Positions 43,699 to 51,365 of a stretch of 64,000 nt of DNA are shown piece by piece. The notes below the pieces were generated by a model. It saw only the letters and a list, made by a program, of their open reading frames with translations. It did not search any database and was not told the DNA's origin. This DNA is from an uncultured Devosia sp. (GTDB taxonomy: Bacteria > Pseudomonadota > Alphaproteobacteria > Rhizobiales > Devosiaceae). Each line of letters begins with the position of its first letter. The first letter of the stretch is position 1. The stretch is from NCBI RefSeq assembly GCF_913055165.1, contig NZ_CAJXJS010000009.1:1-64000 (forward strand), given 5' to 3'. A program made the translations under genes and the position numbers.

Positions 43699-44675
43699 AC
43701 CGGGTGCTGAAGTCTCGCGAGGTTTGGCTGGGCCTGGCAATCCTCGCCGTCCTGGTGCTGGTCACCCTGCGCTTTCCGCGCTTTTCCCAGCCGTCGAACC
43801 TGCTGACCATCTTTAACGACACATCGATCCTGATGATGCTGGCGCTGGGGCAGATGGCCGTTATCCTGACCCGGTCCATCGACCTCTCCATGGCCTCGAA
43901 CCTGGCACTGACCGGCATGGTCGTGGCCATGACTAATGCGGCTTTCCCCTTCATTCCCATTCCATTGCTGATTGCCGGATGCATTGTGGTTGGGGCGGGG
44001 CTGGGCGCCTTCAATGGCATCCTTGTCTGGAAACTCGACATTCCGCCAATCGTCGTGACGCTGGGGACGCTCACCATTTTCCGTGGCCTTGTCTTCGTGA
44101 TTTCCGGAGGCGCCTGGGTCAACGCGGCTCAGATGAGCACCGACTTTATCCAGCTTCAGCGTGGTTCATTCCTCGGCCTGCCCATCCTGAGCTGGTTCGC
44201 CATCGTGGTGGCGGCGCTGGTCTATGTGCTCATGACCCGAACCGCCTGGGGCCGGGCCTTCTATGCTATCGGCGTCAATCCGACGGCGTCGGTCTATACC
44301 GGCATTGATGTGGGCCGCACCAAGTTCCTGGCATTCGTGCTCTCGGGCGCCATATCCGGGCTCTGCGGCTATCTTTGGATATCCCGCTATGTGATTGCCT
44401 CGGTTGAGGTGGCCAGTGGCTATGAGCTCACCATCGTGGCTGCCTGCGTCATCGGCGGAGTCTCGATCGCGGGCGGTATCGGCACGGTGGGCGGCGCCTT
44501 GCTCGGGGCGCTGTTTCTCGGCGTCGTCAACAACGCACTGCCGGTCATCGGCGTATCGCCCTTCTGGCAGATGGCCATTTCCGGCGCGGCGATCCTGCTC
44601 GCTGTTGTGCTCAATGCCTCAAGCGAGCGCACCAAGGGCCGTATCATTCTCAAGAAGGCCGAGGTGGCAGCATGA
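43695..44675 (+). CDS. rhaP: L-rhamnose ABC transporter permease 1
   Basis: 326-residue CUT2 permease with repeated hydrophobic helices; the RSIDLSMASNLALTG segment corresponds to the GGIDLSVG motif of RbsC, with the leading GG replaced. Overlaps rhaT and rhaQ by ATGA on each side. Unlike the ribose-type operon at 19.5 kb, the rha transporter has two different permeases, as described for rhizobial rhamnose uptake. Confidence 0.88.
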   Translation: MNRVLKSREVWLGLAILAVLVLVTLRFPRFSQPSNLLTIFNDTSILMMLALGQMAVILTRSIDLSMASNLALTGMVVAMTNAAFPFIPIPLLIAGCIVVGAGLGAFNGILVWKLDIPPIVVTLGTLTIFRGLVFVISGGAWVNAAQMSTDFIQLQRGSFLGLPILSWFAIVVAALVYVLMTRTAWGRAFYAIGVNPTASVYTGIDVGRTKFLAFVLSGAISGLCGYLWISRYVIASVEVASGYELTIVAACVIGGVSIAGGIGTVGGALLGALFLGVVNNALPVIGVSPFWQMAISGAAILLAVVLNASSERTKGRIILKKAEVAA

Positions 44676-45673
44676 CCGACGCAACTGCAACCGGCCGACA
44701 CCTGCCTGATCGGCTCGACAATCCGCTCAAATCGGCGGTGGTGAGTTGGGAAAGCCTGCTGGTGCTGGTCGCGCTGGGCATCTTCATCGGCAATAGTTTC
44801 GCCTCGCCCTATTTCCTCAACGCCTGGAGCCTCAGCGATCTCACCTTCAATTTCACCGAGAAGGGCCTGATCGCGCTGGCCATGGCGCTGGTGATCATCA
44901 CCGGTGAGATCGACCTGTCGGTTGCCTCGATCATTGCCCTGGCATCCACGCTGATGGGGCTGGCCCTGCAATTCGGTGCAGACACTCCGACCCTGGTTGC
45001 CGTAGGCGTCGGCGTCGGCATTCTCTGCGGCGCCTTCAATGGGTTTCTCGTGACCGGCCTCAAGCTGCCCTCGATCGTGGTGACCATCGGCACGATGAGC
45101 CTGTTCCGGGGCATTGCCTTCATCATCCTGGGAGACCAGAGCTATAAAGGCTATCCGAAGGACTTTTCCTGGTTCGGCCAGGGCTATGTCTGGTGGGTCG
45201 TTTCGTTCGAGCTTGTGTTGTTTCTCGTGGCCGCAGCAATCTTCTATGTGCTGTTGCACCGCACCAATTTCGGCCGCCGGGTCTTTGCCATCGGCAACAA
45301 CGCCACTGCCGCGCGCTTTTCCGGCGTACGCGTTGATCGCATCAAGTTCGTGCTGTTCTGCCTGACCGGGCTGATGAGCGGCATTGCCGCCGTATTGCTG
45401 ACAGCCCGATTGGGTTCAACCCGCCCGTCCATTGCCCAGGGCTTCGAGCTCGACGTGGTGACCATGGTCGTGCTGGGCGGGGTCTCCATCATGGGTGGTG
45501 CTGGCTCGATCCTCGGAGTCGTGTTGGCGGCCTTGATCATCGGCCTCGTGACCTTCGGCCTGGGTCTGCTCAATGTGCCGGGTATTGTGATGACGATCTT
45601 CACCGGGGCTCTGCTGATCGTGGTGATCGCCCTGCCGATCCTCTTCCGCATGTTCAGGGAGCGCCGCGGATGA
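44672..45673 (+). CDS. rhaQ: L-rhamnose ABC transporter permease 2
   Basis: 333-residue CUT2 permease. The motif [16 protein letters not shown] after helix 2 and the long runs of hydrophobic residues fit the family. Starts and ends in 4-bp overlaps with rhaP and rhaU, so the whole transporter is translationally coupled. Forms the heteromeric channel with RhaP. Confidence 0.88.
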   Translation: MTDATATGRHLPDRLDNPLKSAVVSWESLLVLVALGIFIGNSFASPYFLNAWSLSDLTFNFTEKGLIALAMALVIITGEIDLSVASIIALASTLMGLALQFGADTPTLVAVGVGVGILCGAFNGFLVTGLKLPSIVVTIGTMSLFRGIAFIILGDQSYKGYPKDFSWFGQGYVWWVVSFELVLFLVAAAIFYVLLHRTNFGRRVFAIGNNATAARFSGVRVDRIKFVLFCLTGLMSGIAAVLLTARLGSTRPSIAQGFELDVVTMVVLGGVSIMGGAGSILGVVLAALIIGLVTFGLGLLNVPGIVMTIFTGALLIVVIALPILFRMFRERRG

Positions 45674-46002
45674 TCGTGGACAATGGCTACGAAAAGCACG
45701 CCTTCAAGATGAGGCTCAATCCGGGCATGGCTGAGGAATATCGTCGCCGCCATGACGAGATATTTCCCGAGCTGGTCGATCTGCTGCACGAGGCCGGTGT
45801 GAAGGACTATTCGATCCACCTCGATGAGGAAACCAACACACTCTTCGGGGTGCTCTGGCGCCGCGTGGATCACACCATGGCAGACCTGCCCAACACAGAG
45901 GTGATGAAGCGCTGGTGGGCGCATATGGCCGACATCATGGCCACCAATGAGAAGAATGAACCGGTCTCGGTCGACCTCGCGCCGATGTTCTGGATGAAGT
46001 GA
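45670..46002 (+). CDS. rhaU: L-rhamnose mutarotase
   Basis: 110-residue RhaU/RhaM-type mutarotase: the early [19 protein letters not shown] segment, [17 protein letters not shown] and the end [12 protein letters not shown] are characteristic, with the conserved histidine and tyrosine that interconvert alpha and beta anomers. Last gene of the operon. In Rhizobium leguminosarum the next gene is rhaK (rhamnulokinase); here a terminator and a minus-strand outer-membrane protein gene follow instead. Confidence 0.92.
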   Translation: MIVDNGYEKHAFKMRLNPGMAEEYRRRHDEIFPELVDLLHEAGVKDYSIHLDEETNTLFGVLWRRVDHTMADLPNTEVMKRWWAHMADIMATNEKNEPVSVDLAPMFWMK

Positions 46003-46018
46003 ACCTCCCAGAAATGCA

Positions 46019-46043
46019 AAGGGCGGCCTCGAGGGCCGCCCTT
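46019..46043. terminator. hairpin between convergent rhaU and outer-membrane protein genes
   Basis: AAGGGCGGCC/GGCCGCCCTT (stem core 46021-46028 with 46034-46041) in the 65-bp gap between two convergent genes; can act in both directions, although T tracts are short. Confidence 0.65.
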
Positions 46044-46067
46044 CCTGCGTCACAAAGCGCGTGCGCA

Positions 46068-46769
46068 CTAGAAGCGGTAATTGACACCCAGCTTGAGCGC
46101 ATGGGCGTTGGACTTGATATCCGTCGCGCCGGTATTTGCGATGGTGTTGATTGGGGCCTGCACGGTGGCAAAGTCATAATAGGCGTATTCCGCCTTGACG
46201 CTGATGGCGTCGGTTACCGCAACTTCCGCGCCAGCACCTGCCGTCCAGCCCCATACTGTGGACGAGAAAGTGCCGGTCGAGCCGCCTGGGGCCGGGTTGG
46301 TCGAGGCGGTGATGCCGCCGACCGCCAGGCCGGCAGTGCCGAACAGCAGCACGCGGTCAAGCGCGACGCCGCCGCGCAGCTTGCCGCTGCCGACCCAGTT
46401 CATGCGACCGATACAGTCAAATCCCGGGGCGTTGCTGCAGGTCTGGCTGCCATTGACATCGCTCCAGGCCAAATCGCCTTCAAGGCCGAGGACGAAGTTG
46501 CCGAACTGGGCATTGCCGCCGAGGGTGCCGCCCAGCAGGCCGCCACGTACGTCGACAGTGCTCGCGCTGGCGTTGACGACATTGGTGCTGGTGGCACGGC
46601 CAGTTGCGTAGCCTGCATAGACACCCGCGTAAAAGCCATTCCAGTCGAAGCTGGTCTCCGGCATTTCGACCAGTTGCGGGAAGTCGTAGCTGAGATCGGC
46701 CGCACTGGCGCTGGCCATGCTTGCTAGCCCGAGCATCACGGGTACGAAAAACTTGGTGAATTTGAGCAA
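46068..46769 (-). CDS. outer-membrane beta-barrel protein (Omp25/Omp31-like)
   Basis: 233-residue protein with signal peptide MLKFTKFFVPVMLGLASMAS followed by ASAAD, and a C-terminal barrel ending in NAHALKLGVNYRF, the terminal phenylalanine typical of outer-membrane barrels. WNGFYAGVYAGYATG and the later repeated glycine/aromatic strands match the small porin-like Omp25/Omp31 family of Hyphomicrobiales. TTG 46769 is chosen: GTGGAGG lies 5 bp upstream and the signal peptide starts cleanly, whereas the ATG at 46802 would add 11 polar residues. Two cysteines (TCSNAPGFDC) could form a loop disulphide. Role in envelope integrity is inferred from family. Confidence 0.82.
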   Translation of the reverse strand: MLKFTKFFVPVMLGLASMASASAADLSYDFPQLVEMPETSFDWNGFYAGVYAGYATGRATSTNVVNASASTVDVRGGLLGGTLGGNAQFGNFVLGLEGDLAWSDVNGSQTCSNAPGFDCIGRMNWVGSGKLRGGVALDRVLLFGTAGLAVGGITASTNPAPGGSTGTFSSTVWGWTAGAGAEVAVTDAISVKAEYAYYDFATVQAPINTIANTGATDIKSNAHALKLGVNYRF

Positions 46770-46849
46770 TGGTGCCTCCACTATGGTGAACGCACCGTGC
46801 ATTGGAATGGTTAATCAAATGCTGAGGAAAGTCGATTTCCGTCAGGGAC

Positions 46850-48433
46850 TTAGCCGTTCACGCTCATGCCTACGGATATTTCACAATCATTCATGCTGGC
46901 ATAGCCTTCGGTGCGGCTGCGACCCAGAGCATCGCCCACGGCAAAGATCGTCGGCGCCGAAAGGGGAAAGGCCTCAACCGCACTGACTGCTTCGCCTATC
47001 GTGCCGCGCCAGATCTGCTCTTCGGCGCGGCCGATACTGCCGGCGATGATGGCGGGCGTTGAGAGGCTCATGCCCTTGGCCGAAAGTTCAGCGACGATAC
47101 CGGGCAGGGTGCGGCGGGACATATAGTAGATCGCGGTAGTAGCCGGATCGGCCAGCGCCATCCAGTTGAGAGTGTCGGGCAATACGCGCTTGCGAGAATG
47201 GCCGGTGACGAAGCGCACCGACTGGGCGTGGTCGCGATGAGTGAGCGAAACGCCCAGGCGGCTGGCCAGCGCTATGCCGGCGGAAATGCCGGGCACGACC
47301 GAGACGGCAATGCCATGGTTTTCCAGCATTTCGATTTCCTCGCCGGCACGGCCGAAAATCATCGGGTCGCCGGACTTGAGGCGAACCACATGCTTGCCCT
47401 GGCGGGCCAGGGTCAGCATCATCTCGTTGATGTCTTCCTGGGCGCAGCTCTCGCGTTGCGCGCGCTTGCCGACAAGCATGCGCTTGGCCTCCCGACGGGC
47501 CAGTTCAAGCACTTCGGACGAGACGAGGTCATCGAACAAGATGACATCGGCCGATTGCAGGGCCCGTACGGCCTTGATCGTGAGCAGGTCCGCATCGCCC
47601 GGGCCGGCACCCACCAGCGTGACGCGGCCGGTAGCGGGCTGGGTGGCGAAGGCGACATCTTCGTCACCGGAATCGGGCGCACGGCTGGAGAAAGCGTTTT
47701 CGGCAAGGCGTTCCCAGAAGGTCCGGCGCTGCGGGCCGGCTTCGAGGCGGTCCATGACAGTGTCGCGGACCTTGGCGGCCAGCTGCGCCCAGAGGGAAAG
47801 TGTCTGCGGGAGCAGGGTCTCGATGCGGCGGCGGACGGCCTGGCCGAGGATGGGCGCCGCGCCGGCAGTGGAAATGCCGACGACGACGGGCGAGCGATTG
47901 ACGATGGCGCCGAACTGGAACTGGCAGAATTCGGGGCGGTCGATGACGTTGTAGGGAACGGCAGCGGCCCTGGCTGCGGCGGTGAAGGCATGGGCCTCGG
48001 CATCGGATTCGATGTCGGCAATGGCGAGGGCGGCGCCGGTCAGGTCGGATGGGGTCCAGGGGCGGCGGTGGAGGGTGATAGAGCCGCTGGAAGTGGCGTG
48101 CTGGCCCCCCCTCCCAACCTCCCCCGCAAGGGGGGAGGTGTTGGATCGAGTCTGTGACTGGGCCAGGTGCTCCGGCCCGGCACCCTCCCCCTTGCGGGGA
48201 GGGATGGGGAGGGGGGCCGCAGGCGTCAGAGCTGCCAACTCCTCGCAAACCTCCTCCGCAAAAACCTCCACCTGCGCGCCGGCCGCTGCGAGAAGTTCGA
48301 TCTTCCAGGCGGCCGGCTCACCGCCGCCGATGACGACGACGCGCTTGCCCTGAAGGTCGAAGAACACCGGCAGGACAGCGAGAGGGGCGATCCTTGCGTT
48401 ATTCTGCTGCGATGAGACGGTTTGCATCGACAA
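46850..48433 (-). CDS. cysG: siroheme synthase (CysG) with in-frame repeat insertion
   Basis: 527-residue multifunctional siroheme synthase: N-terminal precorrin-2 dehydrogenase/ferrochelatase with NAD motif VIGGGEPAAWK (residues 34-44), then uroporphyrinogen-III methyltransferase from about residue 258 (LVGAGPGDADLLT, GDPMIFGRAGEE). It supplies siroheme for NirB in the same operon. Residues about 71-116, between EELAAL and SGSITLHRRPW, are not part of the family fold: they are translated from a dispersed palindromic repeat (48105-48216) and contain the low-complexity strings PLPIPPRKGEGAG and SPLAGEVGRGG. The reading frame stays open. The start overlaps nasA by 35 bp. Confidence 0.88.
   Translation of the reverse strand: MSMQTVSSQQNNARIAPLAVLPVFFDLQGKRVVVIGGGEPAAWKIELLAAAGAQVEVFAEEVCEELAALTPAAPLPIPPRKGEGAGPEHLAQSQTRSNTSPLAGEVGRGGQHATSSGSITLHRRPWTPSDLTGAALAIADIESDAEAHAFTAAARAAAVPYNVIDRPEFCQFQFGAIVNRSPVVVGISTAGAAPILGQAVRRRIETLLPQTLSLWAQLAAKVRDTVMDRLEAGPQRRTFWERLAENAFSSRAPDSGDEDVAFATQPATGRVTLVGAGPGDADLLTIKAVRALQSADVILFDDLVSSEVLELARREAKRMLVGKRAQRESCAQEDINEMMLTLARQGKHVVRLKSGDPMIFGRAGEEIEMLENHGIAVSVVPGISAGIALASRLGVSLTHRDHAQSVRFVTGHSRKRVLPDTLNWMALADPATTAIYYMSRRTLPGIVAELSAKGMSLSTPAIIAGSIGRAEEQIWRGTIGEAVSAVEAFPLSAPTIFAVGDALGRSRTEGYASMNDCEISVGMSVNG
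48105..48216. repeat. dispersed palindromic repeat inside cysG
   Basis: Two 36-bp arms (48105-48140 and 48181-48216) form an imperfect inverted repeat with about 29 of 36 positions paired, around a 40-bp centre. Each arm itself contains a smaller palindrome (CCTCCCCC-GCAA-GGGGGGAGG). Its length adds no frameshift to cysG. The translated string PLAGEVGRG is a frequent product of such repeats in alphaproteobacterial genomes. Confidence 0.8.
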
Positions 48434-51020
48434 TCCCCCTGATCTCGGCGCGGCAGGAGCCGCAATTGGTGCCGGCGCGGGTGAGGGCGCCGACGGCTTC
48501 GACCGTCGTGCAGCCGTGCCGTGTCACAGCCTCGGTGATGGTGTTGACACCCACACCCATGCAGGAGCAGACAATGGCGCCGCCATCTGGTCGATCTGCG
48601 CCTGGGCGGCCAGCCAGGACCATGGAGGCCGTGAGGTCGGTTTCCGACAGCAGGTCCACCGCCCATTGGCGCGAAACCAGCACCGGATCGGGCGAGGTGT
48701 AGAGGGCTGCAACCAGCTTGCCGTTTTCGATCAACACGAAGGCGCGGCGGCCAGATCGCTCATCACGGATAGACTGGAAAGATGCGCCCGTCCCGAAAGT
48801 GTCGGCCAGAAAGTCAGCCCAACTCGCAGGCTCCTCGGTCATGGCAATCTCGGCGCGCCATCCGCCGGTAGCAGGGGCGATCGTCCAGTAGTCGGTGTCA
48901 AGGGCAGGCTTGTTTGCGGCAATCAGGAAGCCGTAAAGGCGCATACCGACGGGTTCGGCATGGACCTGCGCCATTTTCAGCGCTGGCTGGTGAGATACCG
49001 GGTCGACCTTGCCAGTGACCAAGGCGTCAATGCGACCATTGCTGGCAAACTGATCGGTCCAGTGCATGGGCACGAAAAGCTGACCCCGCCGCTGTCGGTC
49101 GGTAACGAGTGCGCGGACCATGGCATCACCATGCCGGTTGGAAAGGCGAACGAGGGTGGCGCGCCGAATGCCCAGTGCATTGGCGTCGGCAGGATGAATT
49201 TCCACGAAAGGTTCGGCCATATGGGCGGATAGGCGGGCCGCCTTGCCGGTGCGCGTCATGGTGTGCCAGTGGTCGCGCACGCGGCCGGTATTGAGGATGA
49301 ACTGCCCGGGTGCCGGTGCGAAGGGCGGCGGTGGCTGGATCGGCAGGAAGCGGGCCTTGCCATCGGGCGTGAAGTATTTGCCGTCACCGAACATGCGCGC
49401 GGCAGGCTTGGTCCGCACGGGCCACTGCACTGGGGCCATGGTCTCGTAGTCGACGTGGGCAAGGCCCGAAAGATCGAAGTCGCGGGCGCCATCATTTTCG
49501 AAGGCGCTAAGGGCGACGTGCTCGGCAAAGATCTGCGCCGGGCTGAAATAGGAGAAAGCTTCGCCGTGGCCGAGGCGCCTAGCCACTTCCTTGACGATCC
49601 ACCAGTCGGGTCTTGCCTCGCCGGGCAGCGGCAGGAACGGACGCTGGCGGGAAATGCGGCGTTCCGAATTGGTGACCGTGCCGTCTTTCTCGCCCCAGCC
49701 TGCCGCTGGCAGGCGCACATGGGCGAGTTCCATGGTGTCGGTGTGACGGTTCATGTCGGAGACGACCACGAATGGGCACGCCTTGAGCGCCGCGCGCACG
49801 GCATCGGCCTCGGGCATGGAATCGACCGGATTGGTGGCCATGATCCAGACCGCCTTGATCTCGCCGCGCGCCATGGCGGCAAACAGATCAACGGCCTTGA
49901 GGCCGGGCTCGCTGGCCACCCTGTCGCTGCCCCAGAAGCGTGACACCCTGTCAATGGCGTCAGGCGTGAAGTCCATATGGGCGGCGAGCATGTTGGCAAG
50001 TCCGCCAACCTCGCGACCCCCCATGGCATTTGGCTGGCCGGTGACCGAGAACGGCCCCATGCCCGGCTTGCCGATGCGGCCGGTCGCCAGGTGGCAATTG
50101 ATTATGGCGTTGACCTTATCGGTGCCGGCCGCCGACTGATTGACGCCCTGGGAGTAGACGGTGACCACCTTCTTGGTGCGCGCGAACACGTCGTAGAAAC
50201 GAGAGATGGACAAGGGCGAGAGGCCGGTCGCTCCCGACACACGGTCGATCGACCAGTCTTCTGCGGTCAGCAGTGCGGCTTCGAAGCCGCTCGTATAGGC
50301 CGAGATGTAATTGCTGTCGGTGACACCGAGGCGATCGAGATGGGCAAGGAGGCCAACGAACAGCGCGCTGTCGCCGTCTGGGGCCACGGGCAGGTGCATC
50401 TCGGCAATGTCAGCCGAAACGGTGCGGCGCGGATCGACGAGAACGACCTTGAGGTCGGGCCGGGCAGTGCGGGCGGCGACAATGCGCTGATAGAGCACCG
50501 GGTGACACCAGCCGAGATTCGAGCCGACCAGCACGATCAGGTCGGCCTCTTCCAGGTCCTCGTAGTTGCCCGGCACGGTGTCCGAGCCGAAGGCGCGCTT
50601 GTGGCCGGCAACGGACGAGGCCATGCAGAGGCGCGAATTGGTGTCGATATTGGCGGCGCCGACAAAGCCCTTCATCAGCTTGTTGGCGACGTAATAGTCC
50701 TCGGTGAGCAGCTGGCCGGAGCCATAGATGGCGACCGATTGCGGTCCATGCTCGGCAATGGCCGCCTTGAAACGGCTGGCGACGAGATCGAGGGCATCGT
50801 CCCAGCCCGCCCGCTCATCATTGATTTCAGGATGCAGCAGGCGCCCATCGAGTGAAAGGGTTTCGCCCAATGCGGACCCTTTGGAGCAGAGCCGCCCAAA
50901 ATTGGCCGGGTGATCCGGATCACCAGCGATTTGGACGGTCCCGTCTGGCTGCGGGGTGGCCAACACGCCGCAGCCGACGCCGCAATAGGGGCAAGTGGTG
51001 CGAACCGGTTGCTGCTCCAC
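48399..51020 (-). CDS. nasA: assimilatory nitrate reductase catalytic subunit
   Basis: 873-residue molybdopterin oxidoreductase. [4Fe-4S] ligands C10, C13, C17 and C45 lie in TCPYCGVGCGVL and GRLCSKG; the molybdenum-ligand cysteine is probably C132 in NSRLCMASS. The C-terminal 60 residues form a BFD-like [2Fe-2S] domain (IVCSCMGVGVNT ... NCGSC). No signal peptide: cytoplasmic enzyme reducing nitrate to nitrite, with electrons entering through the BFD domain. Third gene of nirB-nirD-nasA-cysG, 4 bp after nirD. Confidence 0.93.
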   Translation of the reverse strand: MEQQPVRTTCPYCGVGCGVLATPQPDGTVQIAGDPDHPANFGRLCSKGSALGETLSLDGRLLHPEINDERAGWDDALDLVASRFKAAIAEHGPQSVAIYGSGQLLTEDYYVANKLMKGFVGAANIDTNSRLCMASSVAGHKRAFGSDTVPGNYEDLEEADLIVLVGSNLGWCHPVLYQRIVAARTARPDLKVVLVDPRRTVSADIAEMHLPVAPDGDSALFVGLLAHLDRLGVTDSNYISAYTSGFEAALLTAEDWSIDRVSGATGLSPLSISRFYDVFARTKKVVTVYSQGVNQSAAGTDKVNAIINCHLATGRIGKPGMGPFSVTGQPNAMGGREVGGLANMLAAHMDFTPDAIDRVSRFWGSDRVASEPGLKAVDLFAAMARGEIKAVWIMATNPVDSMPEADAVRAALKACPFVVVSDMNRHTDTMELAHVRLPAAGWGEKDGTVTNSERRISRQRPFLPLPGEARPDWWIVKEVARRLGHGEAFSYFSPAQIFAEHVALSAFENDGARDFDLSGLAHVDYETMAPVQWPVRTKPAARMFGDGKYFTPDGKARFLPIQPPPPFAPAPGQFILNTGRVRDHWHTMTRTGKAARLSAHMAEPFVEIHPADANALGIRRATLVRLSNRHGDAMVRALVTDRQRRGQLFVPMHWTDQFASNGRIDALVTGKVDPVSHQPALKMAQVHAEPVGMRLYGFLIAANKPALDTDYWTIAPATGGWRAEIAMTEEPASWADFLADTFGTGASFQSIRDERSGRRAFVLIENGKLVAALYTSPDPVLVSRQWAVDLLSETDLTASMVLAGRPGADRPDGGAIVCSCMGVGVNTITEAVTRHGCTTVEAVGALTRAGTNCGSCRAEIRGIVDANRLIAAE

Positions 51021-51024
51021 TGGG

Positions 51025-51360
51025 CTACTCCGCCGCCATCTGCATCAACACGTCGGGCGCAATGAAGATCAGGCCATTCTCGACCTTGACCGGATAGGTC
51101 TGGACCGAACCCTCGTCGGCGCCTTGCGCCTCGCCGGTTTCAAGGTCAAAGACCCAGTTGTGCAGTGGACAGGTGACTGACGTGCCATGCACGATGCCCT
51201 CTGCGAGCGGGCCACCCTTGTGCGGGCAACGGTTGTCGATGGCAAAGACCTGGTCTTCGGCCGTGCGGAAGACGGCGATCTTGCCCGAGGGAGTTTTGAC
51301 GCAGCGGGCGCCGCGCACGGGGATGGCAGTGATGCTGCCCAATTCAATCCATTCGGTCAT
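51025..51360 (-). CDS. nirD: nitrite reductase [NAD(P)H] small subunit
   Basis: 111-residue Rieske-type protein that retains all four cluster ligands: C45 and H47 in RCPHKGGP and C64 and H67 in TCPLHNW. It therefore probably binds a [2Fe-2S] cluster, unlike enterobacterial NirD, which has lost them. Small subunit of cytoplasmic assimilatory nitrite reductase; lies 5 bp after nirB. Confidence 0.92.
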   Translation of the reverse strand: MTEWIELGSITAIPVRGARCVKTPSGKIAVFRTAEDQVFAIDNRCPHKGGPLAEGIVHGTSVTCPLHNWVFDLETGEAQGADEGSVQTYPVKVENGLIFIAPDVLMQMAAE

Positions 51361-51365
51361 GCGCC

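Noticed and set aside
48105-48216. GC-rich repeated blocks considered as CRISPR or tandem repeats
   Set aside because: Only two inverted arms, no regular spacers; it is a single palindromic repeat element.
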